A model generated the notes under the pieces. It did not search any database. It had not been told where the DNA came from and saw nothing but the letters and a program-made list of their open reading frames with translations. Source: Corella eumyota (taxonomy: Eukaryota; Chordata; Ascidiacea; Phlebobranchia; Corellidae). From it: 64,000 nt of DNA. The stretch lies in contig OY720098.1 in assembly GCA_963082875.1 (NCBI GenBank), positions 11,842,001-11,906,000 on the forward strand. Direction: 5' to 3'. Positions 46,401 through 57,000 of this stretch are shown piece by piece; the first letter of the stretch is position 1; each line of letters begins with the position of its first letter. Made by a program: the position numbers and the translations under genes.

Positions 46401-49237
46401 TTTGTTTGAATATTATTTTTTGGCATTGAATATTTCTGTTTCTTCTGTTTCAAGTTTCATTTAATATTTTTTGTTTAGGTTTCAGCCCCAGTAATGTCAA
46501 AAGTTGCCCCACCCCCGGTTCTCCCTAAACCTTCACGCTCCACTGCACTCAAGGGAGGCGGAAAGAAATATACTAATTCAGTCACTTTTGTAAGTTTAAG
46601 TTCATTTGTCAAAATTTCAAAAATACTGAAGTTTTAAAAGTGTGTTTTGGTTAGGGATTAAAAAAATAGTTAGAGAAAGTTGTAAAACATTTTTCTTTTC
46701 TTTTTTGTTGTTTTCTAGCCAAAGTTGTTCCTAAAAAATGTCATTTAAATTTCATGCAAAAGTTTTGGTTATTTTTTTTTAAAACAATTTAATTTTCTTT
46801 CAATCAATTTACTTTATTTTTTTTTGTAGAAACCATCCCGTCCAACATCCAATTCTTCAATTCCCCCACCTGTCCCACCCTTGCCAGCAGATGAAGATAT
46901 GCCCCCACCACCCCCAACAGCCACTTATGCAGCCGTAAACAAGGCCCCTGACAGCCAACCAGCCAAAAATGGTGGCAGTAAAGTGCCACCACTAGTGCAA
47001 CAAAGACCTGATCCACCAACAACAAAATTAAACCCAGAAGATGAATTGGATTATTTGACGAATACTTTGTTGGCTAATATGGATAATCCGAAGGTTAAAT
47101 TTTAATAAAGTCTTAATTAATTAACTTATTTACGCTAAAAATGTGTCAGTTGAGTTTTTATTTAGGAATTTGTAATTGTTAAGTTGTATCTTAGAATTAC
47201 ATAACTAATTTTAAAAGTAGAATCAATTTTTACATTAAAAAAGAGATTTTATTTTTGTTTGATATATTTAACCTGGGTCAATAGAATATTTAAAAATGTT
47301 ATTTTTATGTAATTTAATTTTAGGATGAGGAGTTTTATGGATTTTGTGAAAAGTGTAATGGTGTGGTGGAAGGTGAACAAGTTGGTTGTAATGCTATGGA
47401 TTCTATCTTTCATATTACTTGCTTCACCTGCGAGACTTGTCGTAAGTACTTAGGTTTTGTTAAAACAAGAAAATAAAGAAATTGATTTTTGTTTTTAAAA
47501 AAAATTAATCTATAATGTTTAATTAAGCTATAATGTTTAACTATAATATTTCAATTGTTATAACTTAATCAATAAATACGTTTTTTAAAGTAAAGCATTT
47601 AAAGTATATATACAGCATACCATACAAAAGTCCATTTTTATATATTACATATAATATTTTTTGTATTAATATGCTTACTGGGTGTTTGATAAAGAAGTTG
47701 TTTTTATATTTTTTCATTAACTGTTAGTTTTTTGTAAATATTTGTTTTTTGAGTGCGGGGAAAATAAAAATAATTTGTGTTTGTTAGGTAAAGGTCTTCA
47801 CGGCGAGCAGTTTTATGCGGTGGGAAAAAAAGCTTATTGTGAGCCTTGTTATATTAACTCGTTGGAGAAATGCACCAGTTGTCAACAAACCATTACCGAT
47901 AGGGTAGATTTTTAATCTTCTCTGATTTACACTTCATAATTATGTGCAAATTTTTTATTTTAAACTATTTTTTGTTTATTTTTTGAATACAAAAAATGTG
48001 TATTTTTTTAATTTTTTTTCTGTCAGGAAATCGTTACTCTCGGTATGTGTGTTGTATTTATTTATTTAGTTTAACATTTGCCTAAAGAGTATTTTTTACT
48101 TGGAAAAACTTCGCTAAAACTTTTGCTGTGTGCATAGAACCTGTATCATTATTCTCCGTTATTTAAACCCTTTCAACTTAAATATAAACACGTTACTAAT
48201 CACTCCTTTCACGATATTGACTTTTTATTAGATTTTGCGAGCAACAGGCAAGCCATACCATCCTGAATGTTTCACGTGTGTTGCTTGTAATAAAAGTATG
48301 GACGGGATCCCGTTTACATTAGACGACAATGGAAACATATTCTGCGTGGACGATTATCATAAGTAAGCCTATATGTTTCTAATGTGATGGTTGAATTAGC
48401 GTTATTCTGTACACAGTTCGTGCTGGATATTGTTTATATGGTTCAAGTAAAAAAAAAATTTATGAGTTTCTGATATTCTTCAATATTTTACATTTTTTTT
48501 GTAAAATTTGTAACATCCTTTTTTTCTTAGAAAATTTGCACCACGTTGTAGCATATGCACTGATCCTATAATGCCAGAACCAGGTAAAGAAGAAACTGTC
48601 AGAATTGTCGCACTTGGCAGAAGCTTTCACGTATCTTGTTATAAATGCGAGGTTAGTATTCAAAAATAAATATCTTTATTGGAAATACGTGTTATATTAT
48701 ACACAGTTAATTGTCAAATCACCGAAAACCGTTTTACCAAAATAACATTTGACCGAAATGCTATTTTACTGGCAATAAGACACTTGCTATTAACCCCCAT
48801 CTACCTTAACCGGTCTCTAGAAAATGCTTCTAAATTTCAAAAAAAAAATTTGACCTCAATGGTGGTTCCAAAATGATTTTTAGTCAAATTATTTACGGTA
48901 TCGTTGGATACCATTTTAAACTATTCACAATAAAAATGTAACCATTTTTTCGGTTTACGTGGCTTTGGTATTTTTCAATATATGTATTTATTTTTCTTAG
49001 GTAATATTGTTAATAGAAAGCTTATATATACAAGTTTAATTGCCTTTTTTAAAATCGTGTGTAATCACATAACGCAATTTGCTTTATGTTGTGGTTTAAA
49101 ACTTTGACACTTTCTGATTACAGAAATGTGGCGTCAGATTAACCTCGGAGAAAGGAGATGGAAAGGGTTGTTACCCGTTAGACGACCATATTTACTGCTT
49201 GAATTGCAACACTTCGCTTGCCCAGCAAGCTGCGTAA
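37442..49237 (+). CDS. LPP: LPP/TRIP6/zyxin-family LIM protein
   Basis: Adaptor linking focal adhesions and actin, with possible nuclear shuttling (family knowledge). Eleven exons, all GT-AG and in phase: 37442-37547, 43689-43741, 45917-46072, 46299-46388, 46479-46589, 46830-47093, 47324-47441, 47788-47903, 48232-48362, 48531-48651, 49124-49237, giving 459 residues. Residues 1-260 are proline-rich, with [12 protein letters not shown] (cf. Ena/VASP EVH1 ligands), LPPPVPPLP and [25 protein letters not shown] just before the LIMs resembles the conserved family helix. LIM1 spans about 268-320 ([20 protein letters not shown]), LIM2 about 328-381 ([16 protein letters not shown]) and LIM3 about 388-451 ([20 protein letters not shown]). 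These fit LPP/TRIP6 best. It is probably the single ancestor-like gene of the vertebrate LPP, TRIP6 and zyxin set. Intron 1 is 6.1 kb. Confidence 0.92.
40426..40435. promoter_or_regulatory. GTCACGTGAC E-box palindrome
   Basis: A perfect 10-base palindrome containing CACGTG, of the kind bound by USF/TFE-type bHLH-ZIP factors, in LPP intron 1. Function is inferred only. Confidence 0.4.
41029..41036. promoter_or_regulatory. CRE palindrome TGACGTCA
   Basis: A perfect CREB/ATF-type site in LPP intron 1, in a short GC-richer patch. Confidence 0.4.
43825..43883. promoter_or_regulatory. E-box plus CRE cluster
   Basis: GTCACGTGAC (43825-43834) and TGACGTCA (43876-43883) lie 42 bases apart, starting 84 bases after exon 2. 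Both are perfect palindromes rich in CpG in an AT-rich intron. This is a candidate enhancer or internal promoter; the function is inferred. Confidence 0.45.
44547..44554. promoter_or_regulatory. CRE palindrome TGACGTCA
   Basis: A perfect CREB/ATF-type site in LPP intron 2, beside GC-richer sequence (44500-44600) followed by 'ttgcgttttaaacgcgc'. Confidence 0.4.
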
Positions 49238-51087
49238 TGTCCTTGGTTATGACATTGCGTCACCAGATTAATGACGTCATTGGGATTTTTTGAAAATTTT
49301 GTTTACCGATTGGTTGAATATCTTACGTAATAAGGAGTAATATAGTTCAACTAAAATGCCATGTGTAAATATTGCGTATCATAAGTAAGCCTTCGTCGTT
49401 TTTTTTCGCACGGTGACGCTATAGCTCCACCGTTTTTTGGTAGCAGTATTTAAGGTTTTTAGCCGACGTTTTTCAACATATTCTTACTATTTCGTCTAGT
49501 ACAAAAACGCATTGTGTTATACATACTCCTGTTTACATTTTTGTTTTCTCAGCTACGTATTTGCACTATTCAATACAGTAGATCTTAATTGGGCGTTTGC
49601 CCTTTGTACATACTTTTTGTGTAAAGTGACTTGTTTTTACTTTTTAGTGCCTGATCTCGTGCATCCAGTGTAAAAACTTTTATATAATCACAATTTTTAA
49701 ATACGTTTTTAAAAAAAATTTCCAAATATTTTCTGTATGATTTTATGTTAAACGCTTGTTTTTATCACTTTTAATTAATCATGTGCACTTTTTCATTCCA
49801 TCATTGTTTTAAAAGTACATTACCTGGTTAAATATATAAATAATTTTTTTATATGTAGTTTAAAATATTAAAAATTTTGCCTATTTTAATTAGAAATTCA
49901 ACTATTTTTGGTGCTTGAATAGCAGTACAAATTAAATTTTTAAACAAAATGTAACGGCGATCAAAACATATTTGTTGAAAATCTTAATTTTTTTATCAAT
50001 ATGTTTAATCCATATGTACATTGTGATTCAAGCATTATTCACTTTATATTCATTGCGTCGCTTAACAAAAGAGATTAATACAAAAAACGATTGTGATCTA
50101 ATTAATACAATTTGAAACCCCCCATTAAATTTGTTTTGTTTAGACTTACGTTTCGGACCAAAAAAACTCAGTGAATTAGAAGGTTATTTACAGTTGTTTT
50201 TTAATCTATAAAATAAGGAATAATGGTTAACGATTTAATGTGATTTACGATAAAAATTTTACTAATATTGCCAAGTAGTGTGGTTTTAAGGCTACGTGTT
50301 ATTTGCAGTGTATACATGACGAATACGTTTAGCTGAAAGTAAATGTCTTATCGTCTATTGGTTAGTTTTTTTCTAAATGAAGTCAAACGTGATTTACTTC
50401 TTCGCTATGTTTACTACTTCGGAAATCTATTTCACCTTGAATAGAAATATCTACGTGCATGACTAAAATAAAGTTCGTAAATAAAAAACGGGGCGTTATC
50501 CTTTTTTCTCGATTCTAATTGGTCAAACTTTATTTAAATTGAACATAAAAGAGAATAGCACATTTTGTTTAGTAGTAGTTATAAAGGATATGAAAGAACG
50601 ATCGTCGAAAGCGATTTAAATGCTTAAATTCGATCTTTAAAATGCGATGTATTGTCACTAACTTGTGTTTAACAGCCTTAGCTCAGCAGTGACAAGACAA
50701 TAAGCTGTATTGTATTACCAGTTACAGAACGACAGTGTCAATATGGACTGTGTACTAAACGTGTAACTTGTATATTATATAAATTTACAACAATCTGACA
50801 ATTGTAGAACCCTTAAAATGATTTATTATGTGCTTATTACCTAACTTAAACAGTTAAAAATGCCAAGTCAGCAAGTATTATTTAAACAAAAAAAACATAC
50901 CTTTTTGTTTACTGCATTAACAGATTGAGCAGTTAGGAAATTAGATAAATTGTAAACAAAAACTTCAGCGGTAAAATCTGAAATGTGTAATTTTAAACTT
51001 TTTTTATTTTTTAATATTTAGATTCATTAAATATCTATATTTGTTATTAACCAGTATTACTTTTACCCACCTCTAAATAGTAGCACA
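49238..51087. other. Intergenic: LPP 3' UTR and glucose-transporter 5' region
   Basis: No gene is seen. It starts with TGACGTCA at 49272-49279, just after the LPP stop. AATAAA signals at about 50467 and 50479 could end the LPP transcript. An acceptor-like TTTTTAATATTTAG ends at about 51021, 67 bases before the transporter ATG, and could serve a 5' UTR intron or trans-splicing. Confidence 0.5.
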
Positions 51088-54000
51088 ATGGGTGAAAAAT
51101 CTCTTGTCAAAAATCAACCAGTAAGTATAAAGAATTATTTTTTTTTTAATTTTTGCACCTTATTAATAAGCATGCTGGTATAAGAAAAAAAAATAAAAAA
51201 TTATATACACAAATTTAATTTGTTTTATGTGGTTGTCTTGTATTGACTAAGTAAATATTTAAAGTAACAGTTTTGTAAATTTACTGATAAACAAAGCAGT
51301 AATTTAACATGTTATTTCACGCTAGTTATACAACTTAGGTAAACAAATTCTAACGGTAATATTATAACTTTTGACACTTTATAAATTAATAAACTAATAA
51401 AAATTGTTATTATAGAAACCGGTGGCCACATTTTCTTTGGTTATTGGTGTGTTGATGGCTGTTGTTGGGTCATCATTTCAATATGGTTACAATATTGCTG
51501 TAGTTAATGCACCCGCGGATGTAAGTTGACATTTATTAAGTTGTGGAAGAAATTTAAGCGCTTAAAGGAAAACTACTGTGTAAAAAACTAAAAAATTTTT
51601 TTTGAACAAACACAAACTTTAAAATCTTTTTGTTATTAGCTACTTTGGTATATATATATATACTTTTTTAAATTTATTTTATTATATATTTAGGAAATAC
51701 AAGTTTTTTACTTTGGTTCTGCTGAAACATGTAAACTCGTAAACCAAACTTCACAAACTTTCGTAAATAGTACAACAGGAGCTCCGCCTGCTGTTTCAAA
51801 AGAAGTTTGTGAGGTAATTAATTTGTCTAATTTTGTAAATTTAAGAAAAAGACTAACCCATCAGATCTTAAAAGAAAATTAAACTTAAAATTACTGTGCG
51901 TTTTAGTTTTTTTTTATTAAAGTAAAATCAAATACAATTAAGTCACCATTTTAATTTATTTAAATAATTCACTTTTTATTTAAAGACTGACAATGATCAT
52001 GCTGTGTACTCTCAAAACATGTATGCCATACCTGTGGCTGCCTTCGCAGCAGCTGGAATGGTGGGATCCCTTTTAGTTGGCCCAGTTGTAGGAAAGTTTG
52101 GAAGGTGAGTTTTGACCACTGTTTTAAAATTTATTTTGGTTTATTCGTAAACTCAAAGTATATAAATTTATTGAATTTTTCTGAGTTGTTTTTTATTTTT
52201 TATTTGAATATACATTTATATACAAAACCAAACATTTAAGCCTTATTGTTATTGATAGTTTGTCTTTTTTATTGTTTAAAACCCAATGTTATTTAAATTA
52301 ATTGTCAATTTTAAATTTGACAGACGAGGTGGTTTAATGGTAAACAACATTATCTCATTTATTGCTGCTTTGTGTTTGGGTATTGCCAAACCTGCTGGTA
52401 GCTTCAGTCTTATTGTTATTGGCAGGATTTTCATTGGAGTTTTTGCAGGTAATTTTTGCCAGTTTGCGTTTTTTTGATACTTGCAACCTTTTTTTAAATT
52501 TATAAGCAAAGAATTATCTAATAAATTTATTATTTTTTGCCCCTTACTGTTTGGCCTCTTACTGTTTGGCCTTTGTATAGTAAGTATTTAGTTTATTTAA
52601 TTTGGGAGAAATTAACATAACTGTCTCATAAGTTTATAATATAATCCTTAAGGGTAGTTCAAGGTTGGATTTAATTAGATGTAACAGTCATTGGTATATT
52701 TAGTTTGGTATGTAATATAACTTAACACAATATCCTTTTGATTTAATACACATTTTTCCAAAAAACTAAATTTAATTGGTATTTATTAAATATAATTTCC
52801 TGGCAATTACTAGGTAAAATATGAACATGTCAATTAAATTATTTGCAAAAAATAAAAAATGTAATTTAAAATCACATAAAAATATTATGTTAGATTGATG
52901 TTCAATGTTGTTGTTAAAATGTTTACATCATGTAAAATCACATATCATGTGTTATGACATCTGTCATGTTTATGTCAAGTCATTAAATTTTTAACACCTT
53001 TTTACAAGACATCAAAAATAAAAGCATCATCTTGTTTCAAGATTAACACATATCATACCTAAGTCTTTATATGTTAATATATAAAAACCCATGAATAGGT
53101 TTGTTGATTACTAACTTAAGGTTCAAAGATTAGAAACTGTTTTTTGAAAGCTGGTCTTAATTGAACAATGGAATGACCCATTTTTAGACAATGGGATGCT
53201 CTCAATTTATCACATGGTCCAGTTGCATAATATTTATTGTTTAAAATGTTTTTTTGTGTTTTGTTATGTAAGCGTCTTTTAAATAGAACTTAATTAGGTT
53301 AACAAGGCACTTTGTAAAAAAATAAACTAATTTGTAAAAATTAAAAAAAATAGCTTTGTGAAAGTCTTTTAAACACCGTTTTAATATTACAAAAAACATT
53401 ATTTTTAAATATCTCAGACTAAATAATTTTAAAAACTTTTAAGAAAATTTGTATAACAGTTTATACACAAAGGCTTGTGTATGAAAAGGTGCTGATTTTG
53501 TGGTACTAAACACTTATGTAAAAAAGTTTTTTAATTTGTCATTTACTTTGTTAAATATGATTATATATATTATACAGTTGAATATGATTATATATATTAT
53601 TATGGTCTATTTCTTTAGGTAAGCTTGGTATGCCTTAAGCCTCTTAATAAATTCATTTATATTAAGGAATGTTTACTATGTGGGTATATGTAAATAGTAG
53701 TAGCTAGGTCATTCATTGTGTTGTTTTGAAAAGGCGTTACGTAAATGCTTGAATAAATTTAAAAAAAGTTTGACCCGTCATGGTTTGGGAAATTTTTTTT
53801 TATTTTTAGTAAAATTGTTCCCCAGTAAAAATAGGGGCATCTTAAAGTATTTTTTTAGCCTATGTGGGGGTTATTTTAAGTTTTAAAATTTAAATTGGGA
53901 CCCTATGTTCCCTTTCTCAAATTACTTTCTTATATACTTTGTATTTTTAACCACAAAAATAAACAAAAACTGCTTTACATATTCAAATTTTTTTTTCAGT

Positions 54001-57000
54001 TCCTTTATATTACATATTTTAATTAAACTGTTACTTGAAATTCCAAAATTTTCTGAACAAAACAAACATTTCAGTTTTTTATGAGTGTTGTTAGTATGTA
54101 AATTATGGTGAAATTAAACTTCTATGACTAAATGAATTGAAATGTAAGAACAAATTTTGCACTATTATCTTCCTATAAAAATAACTTAAAAATATAACAA
54201 TAATATGTTTTTTTTTAATATTAAATAAAATATAAATATCTAAATATTAATTATATATTTAGAAAAATTAAAATTTTTGAGGGGGTTAAATTTGTTTTTA
54301 TTTTAGGACTTGCAACTGGTATAGTACCAATGTATATTGGAGAAATCTCACCAAAGGAATGGCGAGGTGCTATCGGGGTTCTGAATCAACTTTTAATCAC
54401 TATCGGAATTCTTGTAGCTCAGGTAAAATTTAAATAAATATTTTCCTCACATAAAAATTTAAAAAAATTATCTGGTTTGTGGTTATGTTATAACACTGAC
54501 CAATTATCTAAAAAAAAGATTTTAGTTGGTCAGATTTTTTTAAACATTGTCATGCCAGCTTAAGCAAGAATTTTATTCTTAACTAAAGAGCTTCATTGTA
54601 TGTTTTAAATCAAGCTGCTCACCAACTGTGTCTGGCTGTTAAAGCAATAAACTTAAGTACTTTGTTGTTGATATAACAAAGGGTTTTAACAGCATGTATA
54701 TATATGCCTGTAGGTAGTAGATCCAACAATAAAAGATTTCTAAAACGTGATCTGGCTCAATTTTGTATTTAAAAAAATAAATATAGACAAATAATAGTCC
54801 ATGATATTATGCAGAGGTAAAATTAGAAAGCCTATTCATGTTACCTGCTTTAAAACTTATTTTTGTTTTTTATTTTTAGTTGTTTGGACTTCAAAAAGTG
54901 CTTGGTACAGAGACGTTGTGGCCATACCTTCTTGCATTTACTTGTATTCCATCAATTATGCAAATGATCTCGATTCCTTTCATGCCTAAAAGTCCTCGTT
55001 TTCTTTTGATCGATCAAGGAAAAGATGATGAAGCCAAAAAAGGTTGAAAATTTATTGTTTAGTTCCTAATGGTGCTATTTAATATAAGTTATAATTAATT
55101 TTTAAATAAAAAAAATTTAAAAAAGGTTTTTATTTGCTTGGATAATGTGGGTGCTTATTATTAATCAATCTTCTTAACTTTTGGAGTAAATAATTTTAAA
55201 AAATAAAAACAATTTTTTGGATTTAAAAAAAAATCCTTTTTCTAAGTTTTTCAAAAAATAAAACCCTTTTTAGTTTTAATCAAGCTTCGAGGGACAGAAA
55301 ATGTGGAGGCTGAAATGGATGAGATGAAAGCGGAGGCTTCTGCCCAGGAGGCTGATGGTCAGATGACAATCTTAGAACTGTTTAAAGATAAAACTGTCCG
55401 ATGGCAACTTATTACTGTTCTTCTAATGATGGCTGCTCAACAATTGTCGGGAATAAATGCTGTAAGTTGACTATGTTATTATATATAAAAGTCGAAAATT
55501 TATTGATTTGACTTTGTTTAATTATTTATGTAGTGGATATTCAGGGTCTTAATTGCATTTAAAAGTAAACATAAGTTTTTTTTAATAATTGATTAACAAA
55601 CAAAAGCATTGCTTGAGGTAAAATTATTTAAAAACAAAATTTTTACTATTCGAATAGTTTTTAATTTTTTTTTATTTAAACTTTAAAAAAATACTCAATC
55701 TATAGGTTTCAGAGTATGGGTAGTTATTAAGATGTCCTTAAAGTAATTATCACACATTTTTCTATTAACTCAAGCCATATTGGATAACAAATATTGTTTT
55801 GTTATATTTTTATTTTGTGGAATCTTTGGTATCTAATTACATGATATCCTGTTTCCTAACAGCTTTTTTATAACTTGATACTTATAAAACATACCAATTA
55901 AATTTTTTCTAAGGCCACATGGGCATTTCTTGGTATATTGGTTAAACATAAATGTTATTCCACATTTTTTATAAAAAATCCATTCAAATTTTAGTGACAT
56001 TTTTTTTATAGAAAATCTCATTTAAAACAAATCTTTAAGAATTATAAATTCCTTTTTGATGTCAACTTTTTATCAGAATCATTTGACTGTTTTTCAGAAT
56101 CAATTAAAATTTATCGAATTAAAATTAAACCACTTTACAATTATTGACAAGTTTCAAGAAGGTTCAAGTTTAATTTTTCTATGAAATTAAGATCATTTTT
56201 TTAGTAAAGTGGGCGTGTTGTATCACTTGTAATACCTGAAGTTTTTAAAAGACCTGAGGCCAATTATTTGTTGTCTACTCTATAAAGAACCGGTTTTCAT
56301 AGTAAAACTTTCACATTTTTTAACGGTTTGTCATCTTAGTACCGGTTATGATTTTAAGATTAAACGTGGCATTTGAAATTTCCCTTTTTTACACGTGTTT
56401 GCTTTTTATTATTCACACCAGATTGTGAAGTATTTGAATAGTTTTTCTAGTAAATTTTGAGATGGGTGTGGGCAAATACAGAATGCTGATTGGCTGAAAA
56501 TTGGGCGTATTAGAAGGACGTGTTTTTTTGGTTATCGGTATTAAAATTTAGTCATATAATGATTCATATAAACTTTATCATTTTTGTTGTACTTTGTACA
56601 GTTATAAATTTTTTTGAATTGAAATTTTAAATTTTTTTGAAAAAGTCAAACATTTCAGTGAAACAATACTGAAATAAAATTTCTAAGATTTAAAATCTAA
56701 TAAATATAAATTTAAATAGACATTCTGCTACTTTCACCCAAATTTTTTCTAAATGTTTTTCTAGTTTTATTTTAAAATATAAACAATGCAAATACTTTAT
56801 TTAATTTTTTATTGCTTTATTTAAACTAGTTCTAATATAAATTTTATTTTTTATTTTAAAACTAATTATGTTATGAACAGGCTACTTTGTTAAATTTATT
56901 ATTGTTTTATCCATATTAGGTTTTGGGTAAATTAATTCAATATGTTACACACATAAACTATATCAAGAGGTATGTTAAAGGTGTGTATATTATAACCTTT

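Noticed and set aside
46804-47025. Minus-strand 73-codon frame
   Set aside because: It is antisense to the proline-rich exon 6 of LPP; composition alone keeps it open.
48027-48042. 16-base microexon between LPP exons 8 and 9
   Set aside because: It has plausible splice signals, but its length would shift frame. Direct joining gives the conserved ITDRILRATGK sequence.
52286-52477. 63-codon plus frame as a separate gene
   Set aside because: It is GLUT exon 5 (52324-52448) with intron sequence on both sides.
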